A DNA stretch of 46,181 nt from Gammaproteobacteria bacterium (GCA_016744375.1 JADGEM010000037.1:1-46181), one strand, 5' to 3'. Numbered from the stretch's first letter, positions 1-9,441 are shown. Numbers and translations are program-made. The notes: generated from the sequence alone by a model not told the origin.

Positions 1-288
1 AGATTTTGCTTTCTGAGCAGCCTCAACAACTTCATCGATTGATAACAGGGCTTCTGATTCAAGTTCGGTATTATGATGGGCACTTTGTGAACAATAGCCA
101 CAATCTTCAGAACATCGACCCGTTTTGATACTGAGCAATGTGCTTATCTGAATGGTATTGGGATCAAAATTCGCACGATGAAGACTATGAGCCTGAAACA
201 GCAGATCATTTAAGGGCAACTCAAAAAGTGCTTGAACCTCAGAGATATCCCAGTCGTGTCTTAATTCATCCCCAGTCTGAGTTGTCAT
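1..288 (-). CDS. bioB: Biotin synthase, N-terminal part (cut by window edge)
   Basis: Radical SAM enzyme that inserts sulfur into dethiobiotin, the last step of biotin synthesis. The 96 visible codons open [19 protein letters not shown] and carry the 4Fe-4S/SAM motif as C59-SED-C63-GY-C66, followed by SQSAHH, the typical BioB sequence. The reading frame is open to the left edge, so the gene is partial only because the window ends. The start codon is ATG at 288-286, preceded on the minus strand by an AGGGAA-type ribosome-binding site. In many gammaproteobacteria bioB lies divergent from comF; here two unrelated genes separate them. Confidence 0.95.
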   Translation of the reverse strand, partial: MTTQTGDELRHDWDISEVQALFELPLNDLLFQAHSLHRANFDPNTIQISTLLSIKTGRCSEDCGYCSQSAHHNTELESEALLSIDEVVEAAQKAKS

Positions 289-377
289 ATTAATTGTTTC
301 CCTTCTCTAAAATAGAATCGCTAAAAGCGGCTAATATAACATATTTGTCCGATCATGTAATTTTCAAAATAGATTTA

Positions 378-3300
378 TCAATTTGATTCGGATTCCAGTA
401 AGTCAGTAAAATCTGTTGATGATAGCGGCTTGCTATAAAGATAACCCTGTGCAATATCACAATTCATCTCAACCAGGTGTTTAAGCTGCGCCTGAGTTTC
501 AACCCCTTCAGCCACCACTTTCAGATTCAGAGCATGAGCCATAACAATAGTCGCATTGATTAATTCACGATCCGCTGGATCAACCGTAATATCATTAACA
601 AAACTTCGATCAATTTTAATCACATTAAAAGGATATCGGCGCAAGTAACTAAGTGATGAATAGCCTGTGCCAAAATCATCCATAGCAATTGTAATACCCT
701 TCTTGCTCAGTGCAGAAAGAGCATCATCAATACAACTATGGCCACTCATCAAAACACCTTCGGTGATCTCAAGTTCCAGAGATGCAGCAGAAAGACCCGT
801 TTGCTTTATTATGTCATCAATACTGCAAACAAGTTCAGGATCACGAAACTGTCTCGGTGACAGATTAACAGCAATATAAAATTGACTATGATATTTTTTT
901 TGCCATTTTACAGTTTGATTCATTGCCTCCACCAGGACAAACTTACCAACATTAATAATCAGGCTGGTTTGTTCACATATAGGAATAAATTCAGCCGGTG
1001 AAACGTGACCAATGACTGGATTTTTCCAACGAAGCAAGGCTTCTGCACCAATTATTTTGCCATTACTGATATTTATTTTAGGTTGATAAAACACTTCAAA
1101 TTCATTGCGTTCAAGTGCACCGTGAATTTGTTCTTCTAATGCCAGTCGACGCGACACTTCACGATTCATAGTCTCCGTAAAATAGGAATAAATATTTCGT
1201 CCCTGCTCCTTGGCATGGTACATGGCAGAGTCAGCGTTACGCAACAATCTGGAGGTATCATTACCATCCTCAGGATAGATTGCAATGCCAATACTGGCTG
1301 TCATAATAAGTTCTCTGGAGTCAATTTTATATGTACTTCTAAATTGACCCAACAGATTTTCAGCAATTGGCTGTGCTTCTTCAGCACAGCCAAGTCCACC
1401 TAAGAGTATAAGAAATTCATCACCGCCAAGACGACCTACTGTATCACCGGAACGCAGTGTACTTGATAAACGGTCAGCAACTTCAATTAGAAGTTTATCA
1501 CCTGTTTCATGTCCCAGAGTATCATTGATTTTTTTAAAATCATCTAAATCAAGAAACAAAACAGCCACTTTTTCATTATTTCGTTTTGCTTCATTCAGCA
1601 ACTGACTAAGGCGATCAAGGGCAAGCATGCGATTTGGTAAGTCAGTCAAGCTGTCAAAGTAAGCCTGATGTTCAATTTTATCCGCCTGTTCTTTACGCAA
1701 TGTGTTATCAATATCAATGCGGTACATTTCAGTCTCATTATACTGATTTTTAAACATGACATAGCTTGAAAAGACATGAACTGGTGTAGCATCTGCTTTC
1801 TTCAAAGTGAGTTCTTCAGAGGAAACCCCAGGCCCACCATTTACCCAATCATTAATAGCCCGTCTTACCTGCTCTTGCATTTCATCTGGAATAATCAGAC
1901 TTTCAAGTGTTTGTCCCATTGCTTCAGATGCATGGTAACCATAGAGTGTCTCACTGGCAGGGTTCCAGTATATAACCTGATGATCTTTATTGTACCCCTG
2001 AACGGAAATTACATCCGTTCCCTCAAAAATTTGACGGAAGCGACTCTCACTAAATTGAAGAGCCTGTTCCACCTGTTTTCGCTGAAAAATTTCTCTCTTT
2101 AGCCGAAATAACCAATAAGTAAAAAGTGTAAACAGACAAATAACAGCAATCATTATTTTGGCAAGTTTTTCAATGCGTACTCCCTGCTCAACATGTAATC
2201 CACGCCATTTATTCAATATGTGTTCTTTTTGCTCAGAGGAAATAGTATTCAGTGCCTTTTGTAAAATTGAAAGCAGTTGAATATTATTATGTGTCACGGC
2301 AAAACGGTGCTCATTCTGATGCTTTGTCACACCCGATATGCGCAAGTTAAAAAAACCTGTTTTCTGGATCATATAATTTGAACAGATAGCATCCCCCACA
2401 TAAGCATCAACCAACCCGTCACTTAGAAACTGAAGTGCCTCAGAGCCATTTTCAACTTTGACCAGATGAATATCCGGATACTGCGCAGTTAATAAAGCCT
2501 GCATAAAATAGCCATTTTCAATAGCCACTTTTTTTCCTTTCAACTGATGCAGACTATTAATAAAGCCATTCTTCATATCATTAATAATGACGATGGGTGA
2601 TTCATAATATGGCTCAGAAAATAATAAATATTTTTCTCGTTCTGGAGTTTTATTAGCATCTGAAAGCATATCTAACTCACCATTTTGAGCCATCTCCAGA
2701 GTCTCTTTCCAACTTGTATTTTTAATAATATCAAGCCGAACCCCCAGTATTTTTTCAATTAACCGGATATAGTCAGCATTCATACCTTTATAATTTTGCT
2801 CACCATCAAGCCACTCAAAAGGCGCAAAGTCTTTGTCGATACCCACTCTTATCACAGGATGCTGATCCAACCAGTTTTTTTCTTTCTCTGTTAAGGATAA
2901 GCCTGTTTGTGAGCCATAAATTAATTGTCGTAAATCAGAATCACTGAGTGGTTTAGATATTTTTAACTGACTATAAATATCCGCAACTCTGCGTAAACGA
3001 TTGATATCAATGGTTCCAATTGGAATTTGATCAGGTAGGATCATTTTATAGGTTTCTTTTGCTTCAAAACGAAGATTTTCAAGATCCAGTTTACTATGAT
3101 ACTCATTTTTTATAATTTGTATCAGCTCTTCTGGATGTTGAAGTGCATACGACCATCCCTTGATGGATGCCCGTTTAAATCGTTCAGCCCTTCCTGGGTG
3201 ATCAACCAGCTCTTTAGTACTAGTAATTAAAAGATCACTGTAAAAATCAATACCGTAATTTTGCGGATTAATAATATTCAGTTCAATGCCCTTTTTCTTA

Positions 3301-3980
3301 AAATAAGAAAACTGATCAGTTAGATAGGCAGACATAACATCCACTTTATCGTAAAGCAGATCTTCTTTTCTGTATGTATCGGTAATGTATGTGTATTTAC
3401 TTTCATCCATATTTGTTAACAGAAGTAGTGCACGCAGAGTCGCCTCATTGCCTCCTGTATTATCGTACATTACTCGTTTTCCAATCATCTCATAGGGACT
3501 GATTATTCCCGAGTCTTTTTTGCTGATGAAAACTAGAGGATCATGTTGAAAAATAGCAGCCAGAATACTAACCGCATCCCCGTTTGCAAAATTTGCAACA
3601 ATACTACTATCAGCAACCACAAAATCAACTTTATCCGATGTCGCAGGGTTCATTTCTGAAAAATCACTTTGACGTGGAAGAATAGCAACATCCAGACCTT
3701 CCTGTTGATAGAAACCTTTCGCTTTTGCGGCATAGTATCCGGCAAACTGAAATTGATGAAACCATTTTAATTGCAGAGTAACTTTTTCAAGCACTTGCTT
3801 TTCTGGAGAGGTAATTAGAGAATTATCTGAAGGTATTTCCAAAGAAGGGTGTTTAAAATCAGGTGAAACAGTCTGCGCATAAAGCGGGTTAAAGACAGAA
3901 GACAAGCAGACTATGCCATACAAAATGCAGGAAAAAAGAAAATGTAAAATCTTAACAGTCAAATAATTCACCACATTCAT
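378..3980 (-). CDS. Membrane sensor with two periplasmic solute-binding domains and PAS-GGDEF-EAL
   Basis: Predicted bifunctional cyclic di-GMP enzyme with a large periplasmic sensor. Order (approximate residues from the longer 1209-residue reading): signal peptide; NMT1/THI5-like binding domain about 75-360 (LKWFHQFQFAGYYAAKAKGF); SBP_bac_3 amino-acid-type domain about 380-600; one membrane helix about 617-637; PAS about 650-770; GGDEF about 785-945 with intact GGDEF and an RxxD inhibitory site five residues before it; EAL about 955-1205 with EALLRW, ELEITEG, DDFGTGYSS and VAEGVET. Both catalytic domains look intact, so the net direction of c-di-GMP change cannot be predicted. I chose the ATG at 3980 rather than the upstream in-frame codon at 4007: it overlaps the acylase stop as TAATG and begins a cleaner signal peptide, giving 1200 residues. 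It probably depends on acylase translation. Ligands are unknown; NMT1-like folds bind pyrimidines, nitrate or sulfonates. Confidence 0.93.
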   Translation of the reverse strand: MNVVNYLTVKILHFLFSCILYGIVCLSSVFNPLYAQTVSPDFKHPSLEIPSDNSLITSPEKQVLEKVTLQLKWFHQFQFAGYYAAKAKGFYQQEGLDVAILPRQSDFSEMNPATSDKVDFVVADSSIVANFANGDAVSILAAIFQHDPLVFISKKDSGIISPYEMIGKRVMYDNTGGNEATLRALLLLTNMDESKYTYITDTYRKEDLLYDKVDVMSAYLTDQFSYFKKKGIELNIINPQNYGIDFYSDLLITSTKELVDHPGRAERFKRASIKGWSYALQHPEELIQIIKNEYHSKLDLENLRFEAKETYKMILPDQIPIGTIDINRLRRVADIYSQLKISKPLSDSDLRQLIYGSQTGLSLTEKEKNWLDQHPVIRVGIDKDFAPFEWLDGEQNYKGMNADYIRLIEKILGVRLDIIKNTSWKETLEMAQNGELDMLSDANKTPEREKYLLFSEPYYESPIVIINDMKNGFINSLHQLKGKKVAIENGYFMQALLTAQYPDIHLVKVENGSEALQFLSDGLVDAYVGDAICSNYMIQKTGFFNLRISGVTKHQNEHRFAVTHNNIQLLSILQKALNTISSEQKEHILNKWRGLHVEQGVRIEKLAKIMIAVICLFTLFTYWLFRLKREIFQRKQVEQALQFSESRFRQIFEGTDVISVQGYNKDHQVIYWNPASETLYGYHASEAMGQTLESLIIPDEMQEQVRRAINDWVNGGPGVSSEELTLKKADATPVHVFSSYVMFKNQYNETEMYRIDIDNTLRKEQADKIEHQAYFDSLTDLPNRMLALDRLSQLLNEAKRNNEKVAVLFLDLDDFKKINDTLGHETGDKLLIEVADRLSSTLRSGDTVGRLGGDEFLILLGGLGCAEEAQPIAENLLGQFRSTYKIDSRELIMTASIGIAIYPEDGNDTSRLLRNADSAMYHAKEQGRNIYSYFTETMNREVSRRLALEEQIHGALERNEFEVFYQPKINISNGKIIGAEALLRWKNPVIGHVSPAEFIPICEQTSLIINVGKFVLVEAMNQTVKWQKKYHSQFYIAVNLSPRQFRDPELVCSIDDIIKQTGLSAASLELEITEGVLMSGHSCIDDALSALSKKGITIAMDDFGTGYSSLSYLRRYPFNVIKIDRSFVNDITVDPADRELINATIVMAHALNLKVVAEGVETQAQLKHLVEMNCDIAQGYLYSKPLSSTDFTDLLESESN

Positions 3981-6385
3981 TAAAGAGACTTTAATTCCAG
4001 TGTCCATTTAGTTTTGCCAGGTAAAAAGGCACTGGGTTTGCCCTCAAGCCAGTCCTGGTGTCCCTTAGAATAATAAGATGAAAGCGGGTGACTGCTTTGA
4101 CCTGCAGGCATATGCATAATACCCCTGTCTTCATGACCGGGTGAAACAACCATCCGCATTGATGCACCAAAATCACTTCCGGCAACTTTAGGCATATATT
4201 TATCACCACTCAAAGGTGCATCAGGCATATCCAGAAGCAAACCCAATCCCGGCACAGCAGCACTTAATGGATGATGTATCTTTATTTTATTCAGCGTTCC
4301 CCACGTCTGCCCGGTAATATTTTTCTGGCCATTCTGGGTTATTTCATCATAAGCTTTTTGAGCGGATGCGATAAACAATTCATCCCAGCTGTCATAAGCA
4401 GCGGGAACCAGGTGTTCCGGTTTTTTAGTAATCAACGCCCAGACCGGATATTCAATCATTTTATCAACTGAAGATCGTTTAAATTGCTCTGGATTCTTTG
4501 TTTCAAAAGCATCAAAAATCCAGCCAACACTCTGATTGACAACATGCTGCCTGAAATTTTTTATCAGACCATAGGCCACTGACCCTGAATGAGCACTAAA
4601 ATCAGGTTCATTTTTGAGTACCTCAATCATCAGTAGGTGACTGGCTGTTTTTGGTGAGTCCACATTTTTTGCATCAGCAGACTCAAGACTCTTGAGCATT
4701 AATTGCTGCCATCGCTGCAAGAATACTGCCTGTGTATCTAACTGCATTGCCAGGAAATTCACTTCATTAAAATGATCAACTGCCTGTAAACTATCTCGTA
4801 TTTGCTGCGCCCGAGCACCCAGAGCACCGCCCTCAAACCCAGTACTAGACAATTTATCACCGGCAAATAATCGATTATTTGCAGTCCATATACGGTGGTT
4901 TTCCGGATCACTCAGCACAGGATAATTGACCACAGGCAGAAATTCTTGCCATTGTTCACTCGTTCTCTCAGGAACCAGACCGGCAATAGTCCAACCAATA
5001 TGACCCTTATCATCAACAATCACAATATTTTGCTGGGGTACACCCAGAGTTGATGCGGTATTCAGCCCTTCTCTCATCGTTTGAACGGTTTCCATTTCCA
5101 GAATGCTTAAGTTAACACTTTGAGGTGCATACGCAAGCCATTGATGAACAAGTAACTCTCCCTTATGATTCGTCCCGATGACTGGGCCCCACTGTGTTTC
5201 AATCGTGAGATGTTCTTTACTATGGCCTGAACTGCTCTGAATAACATGATCATAGAGAATAAAATCTTTCCAGCCATCAGCTCCCAGGTATTGAGTCTTT
5301 TCTTCATTAGTTTTCAGAGTAATAATCTTACCCCAGTCACCATAGCTATTAGTAAATCCCCAGGCAACCCTCTCATTGCTGCCTACAACCATGGATGGAA
5401 TACCTGGCAATGTGATACCCGTTATGCGACGACCATCATTCAGAAACCAGCTGGCACGGAACCAGATATTAGGCACTCGCAAAGTCAGATGCATATCATT
5501 CGCCAGCATTGCTGATGAATAAGGGCTCAGTGAAGCATCAACAGCCCAACTGTTAGAACCGTTGAGAAAATTAGAGCCGTTGAGCCAGTTAGAGCCTCTG
5601 AAAAATTTGTAATAGAGGTGAGAATCAGATTGTACAATTGGTTGTTTATCGATAGTTTTTAATAAAGAACCTGGCAAAGCATTTTCAGGTATTTTAAGTT
5701 GAGTACCTGCCAGCATACTATTGTCCATTGCCGCATCCCAGCTCCCTCCCTGAGAGGTTAGAAAATCAAACCATTGGTCCGGCAGCTCATTCTTAAGAAT
5801 TGCCAGTGATTTTTTTACACCTCCCAGCTCATCATTCAAATCAAAATACATGGCATAAATACACAAAAGACTATCTTCAGGTTCCCATTGATCAGGTATT
5901 TGACCCAATAGGAGGTATTGGTAGGGATCATTCGTCAGAGATTCAATACCTGTATTGACACCATTTGCATAGGCGATCAGAGCAGCATAATGCGCTTTTG
6001 GTAATGTTCGTATTGCCTTGCGTGCCCGTTCTTTAAAACGATGCACTTTTACTTTAATATCACTTTCAAAGGCATCATCCCCGAAGAGTTCAGCTAACTC
6101 ACCTGCCGCACTTCGACGCAATAAATCCATTTGAAAAAAACGTTCTTGTGCATGAACATAACCTAAAGCAAAGGCCGTGTCCTGTCTGTGTTTTGAACGT
6201 ATCGTGGGAATACCCTGAGCATCTCGCTCAATTTTAACGGACTGGTTCAGCAAGGTAATTGTTTTTGTGCCGCTCAGATCAGGCAAACTTGCCTGTAAAA
6301 TAAAAAAAATACTGAGCAGAGAAAAAACCAGAAACAGGGAACCCCATTTTATAAATCTAAGGAGTCTGGAGAAAAAATTATGCAT
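3980..6385 (-). CDS. Penicillin/acyl-homoserine-lactone acylase family protein (peptidase S45)
   Basis: N-terminal nucleophile hydrolase that cleaves amide-linked acyl groups; relatives act on penicillins, N-acyl-homoserine lactones or other N-acyl amino compounds. At 801 residues it has family length. An N-terminal hydrophobic segment (about 15-32) suggests export. The autocatalytic processing site is recognisable at GSNSWAVD, with Ser277 expected as nucleophile of the beta chain; PGIPSMVVGSNERVAWGFTN further on is also typical of the family. Unusually, the processing site is preceded by two extra near-copies of an 18-bp unit, giving GSNWLN-GSNFLN-GSN. The stop codon TAA shares its last base with the ATG of the downstream GGDEF-EAL sensor, so the two are probably translated together. 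Start ATG has no strong ribosome-binding site. Substrate cannot be assigned from sequence. Confidence 0.93.
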   Translation of the reverse strand: MHNFFSRLLRFIKWGSLFLVFSLLSIFFILQASLPDLSGTKTITLLNQSVKIERDAQGIPTIRSKHRQDTAFALGYVHAQERFFQMDLLRRSAAGELAELFGDDAFESDIKVKVHRFKERARKAIRTLPKAHYAALIAYANGVNTGIESLTNDPYQYLLLGQIPDQWEPEDSLLCIYAMYFDLNDELGGVKKSLAILKNELPDQWFDFLTSQGGSWDAAMDNSMLAGTQLKIPENALPGSLLKTIDKQPIVQSDSHLYYKFFRGSNWLNGSNFLNGSNSWAVDASLSPYSSAMLANDMHLTLRVPNIWFRASWFLNDGRRITGITLPGIPSMVVGSNERVAWGFTNSYGDWGKIITLKTNEEKTQYLGADGWKDFILYDHVIQSSSGHSKEHLTIETQWGPVIGTNHKGELLVHQWLAYAPQSVNLSILEMETVQTMREGLNTASTLGVPQQNIVIVDDKGHIGWTIAGLVPERTSEQWQEFLPVVNYPVLSDPENHRIWTANNRLFAGDKLSSTGFEGGALGARAQQIRDSLQAVDHFNEVNFLAMQLDTQAVFLQRWQQLMLKSLESADAKNVDSPKTASHLLMIEVLKNEPDFSAHSGSVAYGLIKNFRQHVVNQSVGWIFDAFETKNPEQFKRSSVDKMIEYPVWALITKKPEHLVPAAYDSWDELFIASAQKAYDEITQNGQKNITGQTWGTLNKIKIHHPLSAAVPGLGLLLDMPDAPLSGDKYMPKVAGSDFGASMRMVVSPGHEDRGIMHMPAGQSSHPLSSYYSKGHQDWLEGKPSAFLPGKTKWTLELKSL
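5552..5596 (-). repeat. 18-bp in-frame tandem repeat at the acylase cleavage site
   Basis: On the minus strand, units 5596-5579 (GGCTCTAACTGGCTCAAC), 5578-5561 (GGCTCTAATTTTCTCAAC) and a partial third unit 5560-5552 (GGTTCTAAC) lie head to tail. They encode GSNWLN, GSNFLN and GSN directly before SWAVD. The repeat presents three Gly-Ser bonds (Ser265, Ser271, Ser277) where family members normally have one. Confidence 0.9.
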
Positions 6386-6512
6386 GATGAAGATTCTTTA
6401 TTCCGATAGAACAATCTTAGTATCATTACTACTTATCTTCAAGTAAGCTATTATCCCATGAACTGATTCATTCAGGTTCACAATCACATTATTTTAATAC
6501 CGTTAATAAAAG

Positions 6513-7253
6513 ATGCCTTCATTCAGCCCCCTATTGGGAAAAATTGTGAGGACAATCAATCATATTGTCCCCAGACATTGCTTTTTTTGTCTGGAAAATA
6601 CACACAGTGATTCCAATCTGTGTCAGCACTGCATTGCCAGTTTTGATTTAAATGACCATTGTTGCCAACGGTGTGCCTCCCCTTTTGAACAAACGGTATC
6701 TCAGCATGTACTATTATGCGGAAACTGTCTAAGCCATCATTTTCATTATGATCGGGTTTATAGCCCATTTTTGTATTCGAAAGAAATACGTTATTTGATA
6801 AAAAAGATGAAATACCAGAAAAAAATTCATTATGCTGACATCATCGCAAAACTTTTCATTGATAAAAGCAGTCATTTGAAAGATTTTCAATTACCTCAGG
6901 TGTTCATTCCAATGCCCATGCATACTAAGCGTCTCAGGCAAAGGGGCTTTAATCAGGCTCTGGAACTCAGCCGTTATTTTTCAACTCACTATCATTTACC
7001 ATTAAACTATAACAGCTTGATAAGAAGCCGGTACACCGAACTGCAGGCAGGCATGACAGCAATAGCACGTCAAAAGAATGTTCGTCAGGCATTTCTGGTT
7101 AAAAAACCGATACTACATGAGCATATTGCTCTGATTGATGATGTCATGACGACTGGCAGTACAGTGAATGAAGCATCAAAAATTTTAAAACTCAATGGTG
7201 TAAAACAGGTCGATGTCTGGATTATGGCCAGACCTGAGTTTAATAAGAGTTAA
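6513..7253 (+). CDS. comF: ComF family phosphoribosyltransferase-like protein
   Basis: 246-residue ComF/GntX homologue. In naturally competent bacteria ComF helps internalise single-stranded DNA; in others it has been linked to DNA utilisation. The N-terminal third holds a four-cysteine zinc-finger region (CFFC, CQHC, CCQRC and CGNC pairs), and the C-terminal half a phosphoribosyltransferase fold with the PRPP-binding loop IALIDDVMTTGST near residues 206-218. The middle segment YLIKKMKYQKK and FIPMPMHTKRLRQRGFNQ match the family. It is divergent from the acylase with a 127-bp gap. Confidence 0.93.
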   Translation: MPSFSPLLGKIVRTINHIVPRHCFFCLENTHSDSNLCQHCIASFDLNDHCCQRCASPFEQTVSQHVLLCGNCLSHHFHYDRVYSPFLYSKEIRYLIKKMKYQKKIHYADIIAKLFIDKSSHLKDFQLPQVFIPMPMHTKRLRQRGFNQALELSRYFSTHYHLPLNYNSLIRSRYTELQAGMTAIARQKNVRQAFLVKKPILHEHIALIDDVMTTGSTVNEASKILKLNGVKQVDVWIMARPEFNKS

Positions 7254-7269
7254 CTAAATATCATTGTTC

Positions 7270-7315
7270 CTAAATGGTGGGGATTATTTATCGAGAGACC
7301 GCATCCACTATTTAG
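7270..7315. repeat. 11-bp inverted repeat downstream of comF
   Basis: Arms 7270-7280 (CTAAATGGTGG) and 7305-7315 (CCACTATTTAG) pair completely in RNA with one G-U wobble, around a 24-nt loop. There is no following T-run, so it is not a textbook intrinsic terminator. It could end comF transcription by another route or shape the leader of the next gene. Confidence 0.5.
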
Positions 7316-7357
7316 AAACAGCTATAGAGTCCTATCAATAATAAATAGAGAATAGAT

Positions 7358-8287
7358 ATGAGCAATAAAATCGATCAGCCGGTTATTATTATCGGCTGCG
7401 GTTACTTGGGCAACAGACTCCTGAATGAATTACAAAAAAGAAGGCTCTGTGACATTGGTAATATGACAGCACTGGTTAAAACTCAAAACAGTCAGGAGCA
7501 ATGTAAACAAGCAGGCATCCATGCTATTGCATTGGATATGGATAATACTGATGAACATTTACCAGAAAATTTTCCTATTGCTCACGCTCTGATTTATTAT
7601 TTTGCCCCACCTCCCAGTCATGGAACAGAAGATACTCGCGCCCATAACTTTCTTAAGCAAATATCATCTCTTACCATACCACCCGATAAAATAGTCTTAA
7701 TTAGTACTACTGGTGTTTATGGCAATTGCCATGGTCAGTGGGTAAATGAAGAAACACCATTAAACCCCAGCATTGACCGCGCCAAACGTCGATATGATGC
7801 AGAACAGCAGTTTCAACAATATTGTAGAGAAAAGAGCTGTAGTGAAAAGACTGCTCACGGAAAAAAAATTTCGCTGGTTATTTTAAGAGTCTCCGGTATA
7901 TATGGCCCTAAAAAGCTACCCCTTAAACGAATCAAAGCTCAGACCCCTGTCGTCAGAGAGGAAGATTCCCCCTTCAGCAATCGAATCCACACAGATGACC
8001 TGCTTGAAGTGTGTATCAGGGCTGGACTCATGAATAAAATTGAAGGTGTTTATAACTGTGCTGATGGTCATCCGACCACAATGTGTGATTATTTTAAGAA
8101 AGTTGCCAGAACAGCCAGACTTCCAGAGCCACCCAGTATTACTCTGGAACAGGCAAAAACACAATTATCTGCTGGAATGTTGTCTTATATGGAAGAATCA
8201 CGACGCATTGATAACCACAAATTACTTTCACACTTTAAGCTGTCATTAAAATATCCAGATCTGGATGCAGGTCTTCTCTTGATATAG
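7358..8287 (+). CDS. Atypical short-chain dehydrogenase/epimerase, YeeZ-like
   Basis: 309-residue NAD(P)-binding Rossmann protein. The dinucleotide loop is IIGCGYLGNRLL near the N-terminus, followed by STTGVYG, which carries the family Tyr region, and by RAKRRYDAEQQ, where a standard SDR would have the YxxxK lysine. This pattern fits the atypical SDR group that includes E. coli YeeZ, of unknown substrate. RIHTDDL in the C-terminal half is typical of epimerases. A weak AT-rich hairpin (8302-8317) follows the stop codon. Confidence 0.85.
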   Translation: MSNKIDQPVIIIGCGYLGNRLLNELQKRRLCDIGNMTALVKTQNSQEQCKQAGIHAIALDMDNTDEHLPENFPIAHALIYYFAPPPSHGTEDTRAHNFLKQISSLTIPPDKIVLISTTGVYGNCHGQWVNEETPLNPSIDRAKRRYDAEQQFQQYCREKSCSEKTAHGKKISLVILRVSGIYGPKKLPLKRIKAQTPVVREEDSPFSNRIHTDDLLEVCIRAGLMNKIEGVYNCADGHPTTMCDYFKKVARTARLPEPPSITLEQAKTQLSAGMLSYMEESRRIDNHKLLSHFKLSLKYPDLDAGLLLI

Positions 8288-8374
8288 ATCCACTCTATTG
8301 CATGAAATAGCTTTCATTTTATCGTAGTAGTAGTATTATCTAATACATCAAAGACAGATAAGTGGCTGGATAAA

Positions 8375-9352
8375 ATGAGTTTAGTTGATCAATATAATCG
8401 AGAAATTAAGTACTTACGACTTTCTGTGACCGATCGTTGTGATCTCCGCTGCTTTTATTGTATGCCAAATGGCTTTGATGGTTATGAAGAACCCTCTGAT
8501 GACTTGAGTTTTGATGAAATTGAGCGTGTGATTGCATCATTTACACGGCTTGGTGTGAGTTCAGTACGTCTGACCGGTGGCGAGCCTCTGGTACGCAAAG
8601 ATTTACCGTTATTAGCTAAACGCCTTGCCGCACTCCCGGGCCTGGACGATCTTTCTCTTAGTACCAACGCAATACGTCTTGCCAAACATGCTGAAGCACT
8701 GCGTGACTCAGGTATATCCAGAATCAATGTCAGTCTGGATACTGTGGATCCTGTTAAATTCAAGAAGATTACTCAGGGCAAACTGGAAAAAGTCATTGAT
8801 GGTTTATTAGAAGCAAAAGCTGTTGGCCTGGATCCTATAAAAATCAATATGGTCATTATGAAAGGTGTCAATGATGATGACGTTGAAGACATGGTGCAAT
8901 TTTGTCTGGAAAATGAATTTACTTTACGCTTTATTGAAACCATGCCTATGGGTGACACCGGGCGCAATGCAAGGGATCATTACATTGACCTGCATGAAAT
9001 TGAGAGCCGTCTAAAAAAGAAATATGAGCTAATCCCTGCAGTGATGGCCGGAGCGGGCCCTGCCCGTTATGTACAGGTTGCTGGAACTGATTTAAAAATA
9101 GGTTTTATCACCCCCATATCACAGCACTTCTGTGATACCTGTAACCGTGTTCGCATGTCTGCTACAGGCACCTTATACATGTGCCTGGGAGATGAACACA
9201 AATACGAATTACGTCCTCTTCTGCGTAACGGCATAAGTGATGATGAGCTGGATCAGCTCATTAGAGATGCCATTAATCTGAAACCGCTTAAGCATGAATT
9301 TAATGAGAAACCAGAAAAAGTTATTCGCTTCATGTCGATGACCGGCGGTTAA
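8375..9352 (+). CDS. moaA: GTP 3',8-cyclase MoaA
   Basis: Radical SAM enzyme for the first step of molybdenum cofactor synthesis, turning GTP into 3',8-cyclo-dihydro-GTP. At 325 residues it has normal length. The N-terminal SAM cluster motif is C22-DLR-C26-FY-C29; the C-terminal substrate-binding 4Fe-4S cluster is supplied by C253, C256 and C270 in FCDTCNRVR and LYMCLGDE. It ends in the conserved Gly-Gly tail (MTGG) required by MoaA for activity. It stands alone, without moaBCDE beside it, and the 87-bp upstream gap is too short for a Moco riboswitch. Its presence implies at least one molybdoenzyme elsewhere. Confidence 0.97.
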   Translation: MSLVDQYNREIKYLRLSVTDRCDLRCFYCMPNGFDGYEEPSDDLSFDEIERVIASFTRLGVSSVRLTGGEPLVRKDLPLLAKRLAALPGLDDLSLSTNAIRLAKHAEALRDSGISRINVSLDTVDPVKFKKITQGKLEKVIDGLLEAKAVGLDPIKINMVIMKGVNDDDVEDMVQFCLENEFTLRFIETMPMGDTGRNARDHYIDLHEIESRLKKKYELIPAVMAGAGPARYVQVAGTDLKIGFITPISQHFCDTCNRVRMSATGTLYMCLGDEHKYELRPLLRNGISDDELDQLIRDAINLKPLKHEFNEKPEKVIRFMSMTGG

Positions 9353-9427
9353 ATTCAACACTTAGATTATTCCCAAGTACGCCATATCCTACAAATTAAT
9401 TAATTAGGCGCAGTATTCGCCTTTATT

Positions 9428-9441
9428 CTGATCAAGATCAA
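9428..9441. promoter_or_regulatory. Candidate FNR/Anr-type site
   Basis: CTGATCAAGATCAA matches the FNR consensus TTGAT-N4-ATCAA at 9 of 10 specified positions. It lies 157 bp before the start codon at 9599. A perfect TATAAT sits at 9487-9492; if it is the -10 element, the site would be centred about 64 bp upstream of transcription start, near the class I activator position. Confidence 0.45.

Noticed and set aside
8288..8374. Moco riboswitch before moaA
   Set aside because: The gap is only 87 bp and lacks the multi-stem aptamer; the visible 8302-8317 hairpin is short and AT-rich.
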